Of a stretch of 58,233 bases of DNA, positions 1 to 9,115 are shown in pieces. The DNA comes from Salinicola lusitanus. GTDB taxonomy: Bacteria > Pseudomonadota > Gammaproteobacteria > Pseudomonadales > Halomonadaceae. The notes below the pieces were generated by a model. The model saw nothing but the letters and a program-made list of their open reading frames with translations. It searched no databases and had not been told where the DNA came from. The translations under genes and the position numbers were made by a program. Numbering within the stretch: the first letter of the stretch is position 1; each line of letters opens with the position of its first letter. The stretch lies in contig NZ_PZJM01000006.1 of assembly GCF_003206045.1 (NCBI RefSeq), forward strand, positions 1 to 58,233, written 5' to 3'.

Positions 1-1
1 C

Positions 2-55
2 GACCGGGACCAGGTGGGCTCGATGGAGAAGAAGAAGCGGGAGGGGTACTTCTGA
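2..55 (+). CDS. cysD: Sulfate adenylyltransferase subunit 2 (CysD), C-terminal end only
   Basis: Only the last 17 codons and the stop are in the window; the gene continues beyond the left edge. The visible C-terminus reads SMEKKKREGYF, the conserved end of CysD, the small ATP-pyrophosphatase subunit of ATP sulfurylase. CysD pairs with CysN to make adenosine 5'-phosphosulfate from ATP and sulfate. The next gene is cysN in the same direction, as expected for a cysDN operon. The TGA stop is also the first part of a heptad repeat array (see the repeat entry at 54-193). Identification rests on a short tail plus context. Confidence 0.85.
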   Translation, partial: DRDQVGSMEKKKREGYF

Positions 56-193
56 GCTACGAGCTACGAGCATCGAGCTGGTTATCGAGACTCGTGGCAC
101 TCGCCAGAAGCACTAGTCATTGACCATACCCGCCAAACATGAGGAGAGCACGGCCTGCTCGTAGCCCGAAGTTCGTGGCTCGCAGCGCTCGTG
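54..193. repeat. Inverted pair of 7-bp tandem arrays between cysD and cysN
   Basis: The left arm (54-81) is four consecutive heptads: GAGCTAC, GAGCTAC, GAGCATC, GAGCTGG. It begins inside the cysD stop codon. After a spacer of about 75 bp, the right arm (157-184) has four degenerate heptads in the opposite orientation (GCTCGTA, GCCCGAA, GTTCGTG, GCTCGCA). After two further bases comes another GCTCGTG (187-193), which ends just before the cysN Shine-Dalgarno. Transcribed, the arms could pair in several registers. A second element with the same plan is at 38525-38660. Function unknown. Confidence 0.75.
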
Positions 194-207
194 TCCAGGA
201 GGAAACC

Positions 208-1671
208 ATGTCACATGCTTCACCAAAGATTTCAGAGAACATCGATGCCTATTTGAAGGAGCACGAGCAGAAAGACCTGCTGCGCTTCATCACCTGCGGC
301 AGCGTCGACGACGGCAAGTCGACCCTGATCGGTCGGCTGCTGCACGACTCCAAGATGATCTACGAGGACCAGCTGGCGGCGATCACCCTGGCGTCGAAGA
401 CCAGCGGAACGACCGGCGACAAGGTCGATCTGGCGCTGCTGGTGGATGGCCTGCAGTCGGAGCGGGAGCAGGGCATCACCATCGACGTCGCCTACCGTTT
501 CTTCTCCACCGACAAGCGCAAGTTCATCATCGCCGACACGCCGGGCCACGAGCAGTACACCCGCAACATGGCCACCGGCGCCTCCACCGCCAGTCTTGCG
601 GTGATCCTGATCGATGCCCGCCACGGCGTGCAGGTGCAGACCCGGCGTCACAGCTTCATTGCCGACCTGCTGGGCATCCAGCATCTGGTGATCGCGGTCA
701 ACAAGATGGATCTGGTCGAGTATTCCGAGGCGCGTTTCGACGAGATCGTCGCCGACTATCGCGAGTTCGCCGAAAAGCTGAACGCCACGGACATTCGCTT
801 CGTCCCCATGTCGGCCCTCGACGGTGACAATGTCGTCAATCGCAGCGAGAAGATGGACTGGTACCAGGTCGACGGCAGGCCCGGGCCTGCGATGCTCGAG
901 CTACTGGAGAGCGTCGAGGTCGCCCACGACTCGAATCTCTCCGATCTGCGTCTGCCGGTGCAGTACGTCAACCGCCCGAATCTCGATTTTCGCGGCTACT
1001 GCGGCACGCTAGAGGCCGGGATCCTGCGCCCCGGCCAGGCGGTCAAGGTGCTGCCATCGGGCAAGCGCTCCACCGTCGAGCGCATCGTGACCTTCGATGG
1101 CGATCTGGAGGAGGCCTATCCCGGCCAGGCGATTACCGTGACGCTGCAGGACGAGATCGACATCTCCCGCGGCGACTGGCTGGTGGCGGCTAACGCCGAG
1201 GTGGCACAGTCCAGCGCGCTGACCGCCGATATCGTCTGGATGCATGACACCGCGCTCGAACCGGGTCGTCTCTACGATTTCAAGATCGGTACGCAGGAGA
1301 TCGCCGGCAAGTTCGCTGCCATCGATTATCAGATCGACGTCAATACGCTTCGCCACCACGCGACCGAAACGCTGCCGCTCAACGCCATCGGCCGCTGCCG
1401 GGTCGAGCTGACCGCGAGCGTGCCGCTGGACGACTACCGCAAGAGCCCGGGAACCGGCAGCTTCGTGGTGATCGATCGGCTGACCAATATCACCGTCGGG
1501 GCCGGACTGATCCGCGGTGCCGTCGAAGGGGCGGCCGACGAGGTCGCTGGCAGCGTCGACTGGCGGGCGTTCGAGGTTGAATTCAACGCGCTGATCCGCA
1601 AGCACTTTCCACACTGGGAGGCGAAGGACATGCGCGCGCTGCTGAAAGATGTCGGACGCGAGGGGCGCTAA
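208..1671 (+). CDS. cysN: Sulfate adenylyltransferase subunit 1, GTPase (CysN)
   Basis: Large GTP-binding subunit of ATP sulfurylase. Its GTP hydrolysis drives CysD-catalysed formation of adenosine 5'-phosphosulfate in cysteine biosynthesis. Translation-factor GTPase motifs are clear: G1 GSVDDGKST at residues 31-39, G3 DTPGH at 110-114 and G4 NKMD at 165-168, followed by EF-Tu-like beta-barrel domains. The protein is 487 residues and stops after the barrel domains, so it is a stand-alone CysN and not the CysN-CysC fusion found in many relatives; an APS kinase must be encoded elsewhere. The start at 208 has an AGGAGG-type site at about 197-202. An in-frame upstream start at 139 would only add 23 residues encoded by the heptad repeat array, so it was rejected. 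Confidence 0.95.
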   Translation: MSHASPKISENIDAYLKEHEQKDLLRFITCGSVDDGKSTLIGRLLHDSKMIYEDQLAAITLASKTSGTTGDKVDLALLVDGLQSEREQGITIDVAYRFFSTDKRKFIIADTPGHEQYTRNMATGASTASLAVILIDARHGVQVQTRRHSFIADLLGIQHLVIAVNKMDLVEYSEARFDEIVADYREFAEKLNATDIRFVPMSALDGDNVVNRSEKMDWYQVDGRPGPAMLELLESVEVAHDSNLSDLRLPVQYVNRPNLDFRGYCGTLEAGILRPGQAVKVLPSGKRSTVERIVTFDGDLEEAYPGQAITVTLQDEIDISRGDWLVAANAEVAQSSALTADIVWMHDTALEPGRLYDFKIGTQEIAGKFAAIDYQIDVNTLRHHATETLPLNAIGRCRVELTASVPLDDYRKSPGTGSFVVIDRLTNITVGAGLIRGAVEGAADEVAGSVDWRAFEVEFNALIRKHFPHWEAKDMRALLKDVGREGR

Positions 1672-1795
1672 GGGCCAGAAACCCATGCCGTATCGCCGCC
1701 GACCCGGCCCTCCGGTGGCGTTTGGTCCCGGGGCTGCGGGGTGTATCATGTCGCTCCGGCCCGACGCTTGCGTCCGCGATTGAAAGGAAATCCTC

Positions 1796-2707
1796 ATGCA
1801 GCACGTCAACTGGCAGCTCGATGGCATCGTGTCCCAGCTCCGCGCCACGCGCGAGCAGTGGCGCGCCCAGAACGGTCGCGAGAAGGAGAAGGGCTGCCGG
1901 GAATTGCCGTCGCGGCATCGCATCCGCGAGACGCTGGAGTTCCTGAGCGGGGCCATCTTCCCCATGCGCCTGGGACCCTCCGACCTGCGCAAGGAGAGCG
2001 AGGATTTCTACGTCGGCCATACCCTGGACCGTGCGCTCAACGCGCTGCACGAGGAGGTGCTGCTCGAACTGCGCTACATGGCGCGGCTCGGCGGTGACAA
2101 GGCTTCCGAGCATACGGCCACGGCAACGCAGATCATCCAGGGTTTCGCGGATAGCCTGCCGAGCCTGCGTCGTCGCCTCGACGACGATGTCATGGCGGCT
2201 TTCTACGGCGATCCGGCGGCGCGCAGCGTCGATGAAGTCCTGCTCTGCTATCCCGGCGTTCATGCGGTGATCTACCATCGCATCGCGCACTACTTCTATC
2301 AGGCGGGGGCCGGGCTGGTGGCGCGGATCATCGCCGAGCTGGCCCACTCCGATACCGGTATCGACATTCATCCCGGCGCGCAGATCGGTGAGGGGTTCTT
2401 CATCGATCACGGCACCGGCGTGGTGATTGGCGAGACTGCGATCATCGGCAATCGCGTGCGTCTCTACCAGGCGGTCACGCTGGGCGCCAAGCGTTTTCCG
2501 GCGGATGAGAAAGGGCATCTGGAGAAGGGCCTGCCGCGCCACCCCATCGTCGAGGATGACGTGGTCATCTATGCCGGTGCGACCATCCTGGGTCGCATCA
2601 CGGTCGGCAAGGGGTCGGTCATCGGCGGTAACGTCTGGCTGATCTGCAGCGTGCCCCCCAAGAGCAATATCACCCAGGCCAACACCCAGTCGGGGCCCTG
2701 TCCCTAG
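1796..2707 (+). CDS. cysE: Serine O-acetyltransferase (EpsC/CysE family)
   Basis: Acetylates L-serine with acetyl-CoA to O-acetylserine, the carbon acceptor for sulfide in cysteine synthesis. The 303-residue protein has a helical N-terminal domain and a C-terminal left-handed beta-helix from about residue 180, with hexapeptide repeats and the conserved DIHPGAQIG and DHGTGVVIGE segments carrying the active-site histidines. The length and the N-terminal region resemble the longer EpsC/SrpH type rather than the E. coli CysE. The ATG follows a GAAAGGA ribosome site. It sits directly after cysN, so sulfate activation and the serine branch are neighbours, although 124 bp separate them. It converges on cmoB with only 10 bp between the stops. 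Confidence 0.9.
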   Translation: MQHVNWQLDGIVSQLRATREQWRAQNGREKEKGCRELPSRHRIRETLEFLSGAIFPMRLGPSDLRKESEDFYVGHTLDRALNALHEEVLLELRYMARLGGDKASEHTATATQIIQGFADSLPSLRRRLDDDVMAAFYGDPAARSVDEVLLCYPGVHAVIYHRIAHYFYQAGAGLVARIIAELAHSDTGIDIHPGAQIGEGFFIDHGTGVVIGETAIIGNRVRLYQAVTLGAKRFPADEKGHLEKGLPRHPIVEDDVVIYAGATILGRITVGKGSVIGGNVWLICSVPPKSNITQANTQSGPCP

Positions 2708-2717
2708 GCAGCGCGAC

Positions 2718-3731
2718 CTAACCCATGGGCTTGCGTGCGATGAGCGTGGCGCGGCGCGGCGCGGGGTGGCCTTCGATCGTCTTCGAGCGGTCGTCCGGGG
2801 CCAGAAAATCGGCCAGCGAATGGAAGGTCATCCACTCCGTGGCGCGCTGCTCGTCGAGACTGGTGACGGTCTCGTCGACGCAGCGGATCGCCTCGAAGCC
2901 GCAGCGTTGGAGCCAGTGTGCCAGCGCCCGCGACGACGGCAGGAAGTAGACGTTGGGCATGCTGGCGTAGCGCTCACCGGGCATGAAAACGGTCTGTTCG
3001 TCGCCTTCGACCACCAGGGTCTCCAGCACCAGTTCGCCGCCGGGGGCGAGGGCATCCTTGAGTTGGAGGAGATGCTCCAGCGGCGAGGCGCGGTGATAGA
3101 GCACGCCCATCGAGAACACGGTATCGAAGGCGGCGAGCTTTTCCGGCACGTCCTCGATGCCCACCGGCAGGAAATGGGTGCGATAGTCATCCGCGTCGCC
3201 GACGAAGTGACGCACCGCCTGGAACTGGTAATAGAAGCGCGGCGAGGGGTCGATCACCAGTACGAAGGCGGCACCGGCGCCGGCCATGCGCCAGGCGTGG
3301 TAGCCGTTGCCGCCGCCGACGTCGAGCACCCGGCGGCCGGCAAGCGGAGAGAGGTGCGGAGCCACGCGCTGCCACTTCCAGTCCGAGCGCCACTCGGTGT
3401 CGATCTCGACACTGCCGAGCCGGTAGGGGCCCTTGCGCCACGGCATCAGAATACGCAGCAGGTTGTCGCAGCGGCGGCGATCGGCGTCGCTCAGTTCGAC
3501 GTCCACCGCCACGGTGTCGTCAGTCAGGCCGACATCGCGCATCGCAGGGAGCGCAGGCAGCTTGGCCACCGCCTTCTCCCACGCCGGCAGATCACCGTGG
3601 CGCTGGCGGTCGAGCCCGCGGGCGAGCTGCTCGGGCAGGGCGGCCAGCCAGCGAGTCAGACCCTGATCGAGAAAGGCCAGATAGAGACGGCGCTCGGCTT
3701 CCGCGAGCGTGCGGGGACTCGGGTCAGGCAT
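2718..3731 (-). CDS. cmoB: tRNA U34 carboxymethyltransferase (CmoB)
   Basis: Transfers a carboxymethyl group from carboxy-S-adenosylmethionine (Cx-SAM) to 5-hydroxyuridine 34 to give cmo5U, the wobble base that widens codon reading. The 337-residue length fits the family. A class I methyltransferase fold is shown by the nucleotide-binding loop LDVGGGNGYH at residues 136-145, followed by conserved FYYQF and MGVLYHR segments. Its first codons overlap the last codons of cmoA by 8 bp, so the two are translationally coupled. CmoA makes the Cx-SAM that CmoB uses. Confidence 0.95.
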   Translation of the reverse strand: MPDPSPRTLAEAERRLYLAFLDQGLTRWLAALPEQLARGLDRQRHGDLPAWEKAVAKLPALPAMRDVGLTDDTVAVDVELSDADRRRCDNLLRILMPWRKGPYRLGSVEIDTEWRSDWKWQRVAPHLSPLAGRRVLDVGGGNGYHAWRMAGAGAAFVLVIDPSPRFYYQFQAVRHFVGDADDYRTHFLPVGIEDVPEKLAAFDTVFSMGVLYHRASPLEHLLQLKDALAPGGELVLETLVVEGDEQTVFMPGERYASMPNVYFLPSSRALAHWLQRCGFEAIRCVDETVTSLDEQRATEWMTFHSLADFLAPDDRSKTIEGHPAPRRATLIARKPMG

Positions 3732-4506
3732 TCTGGGTGGCCGCCTTGGTCCCGGTGAGCGCGTCCTTGTCCTTGAAGGCGATGAGAGAGGCGAAGTTGA
3801 GATACTGGAACCAGGTCGTCACCCGCGAGAATCCGGCCTGCGTCAGCCGTTCGTGGTGCGTGGCCAGCGTATCCGGCACCAGCACGTTCTCCAGCGCGGT
3901 GCGCTTCTGGCTGATCTCCATCTCGCTGTAGCCGTTGGCTCGCTTGAAATCGTGGTAGCGCTCCACCAGCCAGGCGTTCTCCTGTTCGTCCTCCGCAACG
4001 ATCTTCTCGGAGAGCACCAGGATGCCACCGGGCTCCAGCGCCGCGAACAGCTTGGCAATGACGGCATCGCGATCCGCCGGTGGCAGAAACTGCAGGGTGA
4101 AGTTGAGCACGATCATGCCGCTGGCCCGATAGTCCAGCCGGCGGATGTCACCCTCGACGAACTGCATCCGGTGGTCGGGGCTCTCGACGGCGGCGATCTC
4201 ACGGGCGCGGCCGATCATCGTCGGGGAGAGATCGACGCCGGTCAGTTCGAAGGCATCGGCGGGCAGCCTTCCGGCCAGCGCCAGACCGACCGCCCCCAGC
4301 GAGCAACCCAGATCGTAGACGTGAGCGCCGTGACGCAGGTGGCGTTCGGCGATGACGCCGAACATGCCGAGAATCTGGCCATAGCCGGGTATCGAGCGTC
4401 GGACCATATCCGGAAAGCAGGCCACGACCCGCTCGTCGAAGGAAAAGCTCGCCACGCGATCGAGGGGTGTCGAAAAGATGGCGTCACGGTAAGATGCGTC
4501 AGTCAT
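3724..4506 (-). CDS. cmoA: Carboxy-S-adenosylmethionine synthase (CmoA)
   Basis: Converts SAM and prephenate to carboxy-S-adenosylmethionine, the cofactor for CmoB. The 260-residue protein carries the SAM-binding loop VYDLGCSLG at 63-71 and the family-typical FDERV near residue 23. It is the first gene of the two-gene cmoAB operon on the minus strand and diverges from pgi, with 119 bp between the start codons. Length, motif set and the partner gene make the assignment firm. Confidence 0.95.
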   Translation of the reverse strand: MTDASYRDAIFSTPLDRVASFSFDERVVACFPDMVRRSIPGYGQILGMFGVIAERHLRHGAHVYDLGCSLGAVGLALAGRLPADAFELTGVDLSPTMIGRAREIAAVESPDHRMQFVEGDIRRLDYRASGMIVLNFTLQFLPPADRDAVIAKLFAALEPGGILVLSEKIVAEDEQENAWLVERYHDFKRANGYSEMEISQKRTALENVLVPDTLATHHERLTQAGFSRVTTWFQYLNFASLIAFKDKDALTGTKAATQNA

Positions 4507-4625
4507 TGCCGGAAGATATTCTTAATTGGGAGAGCGTGAAGCGAGCGAAGCGACTGTGGCATGCCCGCTGCGGCCATAGTGTACGTTTTGCGTCTCTTCG
4601 CTGCACGTGACAAGGAGAGCCATAG

Positions 4626-6275
4626 ATGTCGATTCGCGAAACCCAGGCATGGAAAGCGCTCGAGCAGCAGCTCGAGGGTGGCATGCGGGATATTCATCTG
4701 AAGACCCTGTTCCAGCAGTCACCACGTTTCGAAACGTTCTACCTGGAAGCCGCCGGGATCCAGATGGACCTTTCCAAGCAGCGCTGGACGACGGAAGTCC
4801 GGGAAGGGTTGCTCTCGTTGGCACGGGATGCCGGCGTGCCTGACGCGATCCAGCGCCTGCTGTCGGGCGAACGGGTCAACCGGACCGAGGACCGACCCGC
4901 GCTGCACACGGCGCTGCGTCTGCCACGCGAGGCCCAGCTCGAGGTCGAGGGTGTCGACGTGGTCGGCGAGGTCCATGCCACCCTCGACAAGATGGAGACG
5001 CTGGTCAACAAGCTGCTCAACGGGCAGTGGCGTGGTGCCACCGGCAAGCCGATCACCGACGTGGTCAACCTCGGCGTCGGCGGTTCGGACCTGGGGCCGC
5101 TGATGGTCACCTCTGCGCTCACCGACTTCGAGCCCGACGACGTGTTCGAGGTATCGACGCACTTCGCCTCCACCATGGACGGCTCCCAGCTGGCGGACTT
5201 CCTGAGCTGGCTCAATCCCGAGACGACCCTGTTCATCCTGTCGTCCAAGTCCTTCGGCACCATCGACACGCTTTCCAACGCGTCCACTGCGCTGGACTGG
5301 ATCTCGACGCGCCTGGGCGGCGACGAAGCGCTGATCAAGCGCTTCCATTTCGTCGGCGTCTCCACCAAGCCCGAGAAGATGACCGAGTGGGGCATCGACC
5401 CCGCCAACCAGCTGCTGTTCTGGGACTGGGTCGGTGGTCGCTACTCGCTGTGGAGCGCCATCGGCCTGCCGATCGCCATTCGTGTCGGCATGGACAACTT
5501 CCGCCAGCTGCTGGCGGGGGCCCATGCCATGGACGAGCATTTCCGCACCGCCGACCTGGCGGAGAACCTGCCGGTACAGCTGGGGCTGATCGGCATCTGG
5601 AACGTCAACTTCCTGGATATCCGCTCCCATGCGGTACTGCCCTACGACGGCCGGCTCAAGCACCTGCCGGGCTATTTCCAGCAGTTGGAGATGGAGTCCA
5701 ACGGCAAGTCGGTGACCAATGGCGACGCCGTGGTCGACTACTCCACCTGCCCGGTGATCTGGGGCGAGATCGGGCCCAACGGCCAGCACGCGTTCTATCA
5801 GTTGCTGCACCAGGGGACGCAGCCGGTGGCGTGCGATTTCATCGCGCCGGTCAATCGCTACAACGATGTCGAGGACGAGCGCTTTCGTGACGACTTGATG
5901 GCTCAGCACCGGCTGGCACTGGCCAACTGCTTCGCGCAGTCCCGGGTGCTGATGCTGGGCGACGATGCCGTGAAGTCCGAGAGTACGCCGCCCAGCTACA
6001 TGCGCTACCGTGGCAACCAGCCATCCTCCACGTTGATGTTCGACAGTCTCAATCCGGCCACGCTGGGTGCTCTGATCGCTCTCTATGAGCACAAGGTGTT
6101 CGTGCAGGGCGTGATCTGGGACATCGATTCGTTCGACCAGTGGGGCGTCGAGCTGGGCAAGAAGATCGCCACCGAAACCGAGGAGATCATTGCCAAGCAG
6201 AGCGGTCTGGATAGTCTCGACGACTCCAGTCGTGGCCTGATCGAGGCGATCTGGAGAGGGCAGACGTCGCGGTGA
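4626..6275 (+). CDS. pgi: Glucose-6-phosphate isomerase
   Basis: Interconverts glucose-6-phosphate and fructose-6-phosphate in glycolysis and gluconeogenesis. The 549-residue length is that of the large bacterial/eukaryotic-type isomerase. Both family signatures are visible: GGRYSLWSAIGLPIA in the middle of the protein and the region around KHLPGYFQQLEMESNGK. The conserved GQHAFYQLLHQGT lies downstream of the latter. The ATG at 4626 is preceded by an AAGGAG site. It is transcribed away from cmoAB and followed by yqiA after 25 bp. Confidence 0.96.
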   Translation: MSIRETQAWKALEQQLEGGMRDIHLKTLFQQSPRFETFYLEAAGIQMDLSKQRWTTEVREGLLSLARDAGVPDAIQRLLSGERVNRTEDRPALHTALRLPREAQLEVEGVDVVGEVHATLDKMETLVNKLLNGQWRGATGKPITDVVNLGVGGSDLGPLMVTSALTDFEPDDVFEVSTHFASTMDGSQLADFLSWLNPETTLFILSSKSFGTIDTLSNASTALDWISTRLGGDEALIKRFHFVGVSTKPEKMTEWGIDPANQLLFWDWVGGRYSLWSAIGLPIAIRVGMDNFRQLLAGAHAMDEHFRTADLAENLPVQLGLIGIWNVNFLDIRSHAVLPYDGRLKHLPGYFQQLEMESNGKSVTNGDAVVDYSTCPVIWGEIGPNGQHAFYQLLHQGTQPVACDFIAPVNRYNDVEDERFRDDLMAQHRLALANCFAQSRVLMLGDDAVKSESTPPSYMRYRGNQPSSTLMFDSLNPATLGALIALYEHKVFVQGVIWDIDSFDQWGVELGKKIATETEEIIAKQSGLDSLDDSSRGLIEAIWRGQTSR

Positions 6276-6300
6276 CGTCGCGGAAGCTCAGGGGCGGCCG

Positions 6301-6948
6301 GTGCTAGCCGAGCCGACCCCGGCCGTGCAGCCCGTCAGGGCGCTGCTCTACCTGCACGGCTTCAACAGCAGCAGCGCTTCTCCCAAGGCCCGGCTGGTCA
6401 AGGCGGCCTGCGAAGCGTTGGCGCGTCACCATGAGCGTCCTTTCGCCTGCCTGACGCCGGACCTGTCGCACCGCCCGGATCTGGCCCTGGCGCAGGCGGA
6501 GTCGGCCCTCGAGGTCCTGGGGCGCGAGAACACGCTGGTGGTCGGCAGTTCCATGGGCGGCTTTCTGGCCACGCTGCTGGCGGAGCGCCATGGCCTGCGC
6601 GCCGTGCTGATCAATCCGGCGGTCAGGCCGGCCCGCTTCGTGGCCGATTACCTGGGACAGACGCTGGTCAACGAGGCGTCCGGCGAGCGTTTCACGATCG
6701 ACAATAGCTATTTCGATCAATTGACCTCACAGCAGTGGGACCGCATCGTGCAGCCGTCGCGCTATCTGCTGCTGCTGGGCAGTGACGACGAGACGCTGGA
6801 TTGCCGTGACGCGGTACGCGCCTATGCTGGCAGTCGCACGTTGATCCATCCCGGTGGCGATCACGGCTTCGAGGTGCTGCACGACTATCTGCCGGTACTG
6901 TTCGCCCACGGCGGCTGGCAGGTGCCGACCCCGTTCTCGATATCATGA
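6301..6948 (+). CDS. yqiA: YqiA/YcfP-family alpha/beta-hydrolase (esterase)
   Basis: A small 215-residue alpha/beta hydrolase. Family features are the N-terminal LYLHGFNSSSASPKA segment, the nucleophile elbow GSSMGGF with serine 84, and a C-terminal GGDHGF with the catalytic histidine. E. coli YqiA has esterase activity on short acyl chains but its physiological substrate is not known, so none is claimed here. It precedes parE as in enterobacteria, where yqiA and parE are also adjacent. The start is a GTG at 6301 after a GGGGCGG stretch; no better in-frame start is visible. Confidence 0.88.
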   Translation: MLAEPTPAVQPVRALLYLHGFNSSSASPKARLVKAACEALARHHERPFACLTPDLSHRPDLALAQAESALEVLGRENTLVVGSSMGGFLATLLAERHGLRAVLINPAVRPARFVADYLGQTLVNEASGERFTIDNSYFDQLTSQQWDRIVQPSRYLLLLGSDDETLDCRDAVRAYAGSRTLIHPGGDHGFEVLHDYLPVLFAHGGWQVPTPFSIS

Positions 6949-7064
6949 TCCTGGCCAGCCGACGGCGAGTGGCGAAACCGATACTGGATATTTGACCAGT
7001 CGTGTATGATCGTCGCGACGCTGACCCCGTGAACATTGATCCAGTCAATACGGCGAGACCCTGC

Positions 7065-8945
7065 ATGACGCAATACAGTGCTAGCTCCATCGAGGTACTC
7101 TCCGGCCTCGATCCGGTTCGTAAACGACCGGGTATGTATACCGACACCTCCCGTCCCAACCACCTGGTGCAGGAAGTCATCGACAACAGCGTCGACGAGG
7201 CGCTCGCGGGGCATGCGCGCGAGATCCGCGTCGTGCTGCTGGCGGATGGCGGGATCGAGGTTTCCGACGACGGGCGGGGCATGCCGATCGACGTGCATCC
7301 CGAGCACGGCGTGACCGGGGTGGAACTGATCCTGACGCGGCTCCACGCCGGCGGCAAATTCTCCCAGTCGAGCTACCGCTTTTCCGGGGGGCTGCACGGG
7401 GTTGGCGTCTCGGTGGTCAATGCGCTGTCGACGCGCCTCGAAGTCGAGGTGTGTCGCGAGGGCAATCGCTACGGCATCGCCTTCGAGAAGGGCGAGAAGG
7501 CCGAGGAGCTCTCGGTCATCGGCAGCTGTGCCAAGCGGGCCACGGGTACGGTCGTGCGCTTCTGGCCGGAAGTCGAATACTTCGACAGTCCCAGACTGTC
7601 GCTGCCGAAGTTGAAGCACCTGCTGCGCGCCAAGGCCGTGCTCTGTCCGGGCCTCAAGGTGGTGCTCAAGGAGTCCGACGGCGCCGAGAACGTCTGGCAG
7701 TACGAAGACGGTCTACGCGACTATCTGGCCCAGGCGGTGGACGGTTTCAAGGTACTGCCGGCGTCGCCGTTCACCGGCCATTTCGAGGACGACGAGCAGG
7801 GTGTCGACTGGGCGATCCAGTGGCTGCCGGAGGGCGGCGAGCCGGTGCTGGAGTCCTACGTCAACCTGATCCCCACGCCGCTCGGCGGTACTCACGTCAA
7901 CGGTTTTCGCAGTGGTCTGCTCGAGGCGGTGCGCGAGTTCTGCGAGTACCGCAGCCTGCTGCCGCGCGGCGTCAAGCTGAGCCCGGAGGACCTGTGGGAG
8001 AAGGTGTCGTTCGTCCTCTCGATCAAGATGCTCGACCCGCAGTTCGCCGGTCAGACCAAGGAGCGTCTGTCGTCGCGCACGGTGGCGGGGTTCGTCTCCG
8101 GTGTGGTCAAGGATGCCTTCTCGCTGTGGCTCAACCACCATGTCGACCAGGCGGAGCAGCTGGCCGAACTGGTGATCAACGCCGCCCAGCGACGCCAGAA
8201 GAGCGCCAAGAAGGTGGCGCGCAAGAAGATCACCTCAGGACCCGCCTTGCCCGGCAAGCTGGCCGACTGCTCCGGTCAGGATCCGGTCTCGAGCGAGCTG
8301 TTCCTGGTCGAGGGGGACTCCGCAGGGGGCAGCGCCAAGCAGGCGCGCAACCGGGAGACCCAGGCGATCCTCCCGCTGCGCGGCAAGATCCTCAACACCT
8401 GGGAAGTCGAATCCGCCGATATCTACAGCTCGCAGGAAGTTCATGACATCGCCGTGGCGATCGGCCTCGATCCGGGTAGCGACGACCTCTCCAAGCTGCG
8501 TTACCACAAGGTCTGCATTCTCGCCGATGCCGACTCCGATGGTCTCCATATCGCCACACTGCTGTGCGCGCTGTTCGTGCGCCACTTCCCGGCGCTGGTC
8601 GATGCCGGTCACGTCTTCGTCGCCATGCCGCCGCTCTACCGAATCGATCTGGGCAAGGAGGTCTTCTATGCCCTCGACGAGAGCGAGAAGGCGGCGACGC
8701 TCAAGCGTCTGGAGGGCAAGCGGGGCACGCCCAACGTGCAGCGTTTCAAGGGCCTGGGCGAGATGAGTCCGCTACAGCTGCGCGAGACCACCATGGCGGT
8801 CGATACCCGGCGGCTGGTCCAACTGACCCGGGAACTCAACGACGGCACGCTGGAGATGATGGACATGCTGCTGGCGCGCAAGCGGGCGGGGGATCGCAAG
8901 AGCTGGCTGGAAGATTACGGCAATCTGGCGGAGATCGAAGTCTGA
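7065..8945 (+). CDS. parE: DNA topoisomerase IV subunit B (ParE)
   Basis: ATPase subunit of topoisomerase IV, which decatenates daughter chromosomes. The 626-residue protein aligns by eye along its whole length with E. coli ParE. It has the GHKL ATPase motifs EVIDNSVDEALAG, DDGRGMP and GGLHGVGVSVVNALS, and the TOPRIM part with FLVEGDSAGGSAKQ and DADSDGLHI, and ends AEIEV. The start was set at the ATG of MTQYSASSIEVL (7065), which matches the family N-terminus; the frame stays open to 7002, but those codons lie in the intergenic region. ParC follows 170 bp downstream. Confidence 0.97.
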   Translation: MTQYSASSIEVLSGLDPVRKRPGMYTDTSRPNHLVQEVIDNSVDEALAGHAREIRVVLLADGGIEVSDDGRGMPIDVHPEHGVTGVELILTRLHAGGKFSQSSYRFSGGLHGVGVSVVNALSTRLEVEVCREGNRYGIAFEKGEKAEELSVIGSCAKRATGTVVRFWPEVEYFDSPRLSLPKLKHLLRAKAVLCPGLKVVLKESDGAENVWQYEDGLRDYLAQAVDGFKVLPASPFTGHFEDDEQGVDWAIQWLPEGGEPVLESYVNLIPTPLGGTHVNGFRSGLLEAVREFCEYRSLLPRGVKLSPEDLWEKVSFVLSIKMLDPQFAGQTKERLSSRTVAGFVSGVVKDAFSLWLNHHVDQAEQLAELVINAAQRRQKSAKKVARKKITSGPALPGKLADCSGQDPVSSELFLVEGDSAGGSAKQARNRETQAILPLRGKILNTWEVESADIYSSQEVHDIAVAIGLDPGSDDLSKLRYHKVCILADADSDGLHIATLLCALFVRHFPALVDAGHVFVAMPPLYRIDLGKEVFYALDESEKAATLKRLEGKRGTPNVQRFKGLGEMSPLQLRETTMAVDTRRLVQLTRELNDGTLEMMDMLLARKRAGDRKSWLEDYGNLAEIEV

Positions 8946-9115
8946 GCATGCCTGCGCGTGGCTCATACGGCGTTGAACGCTGAGCGCCGAATGCTCCCAG
9001 TCAACTCCGCTTCGTCGCTCATCGTTCGCCTTGTCTGAGACACGCTCGGCGATGCCCTCGAGGGATGTCGAGAGGCAACGATCGGGAGATCGAATCGTTG
9101 AATAGGAATCGATAA

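Noticed and set aside
139-207. Longer cysN starting at 139
   Set aside because: The additional 23 codons are formed by the right arm of the heptad array and are not family-like; the ATG at 208 has the strong ribosome site.
4507-4625. Third heptad element between cmoA and pgi (AGCG/GAAGCGA repeats)
   Set aside because: The short AGCGTGA, AGCGAGC, GAAGCGA run is not in a consistent 7-bp register, has no clear inverted arm and lies between divergent genes, so it does not match the two good elements.
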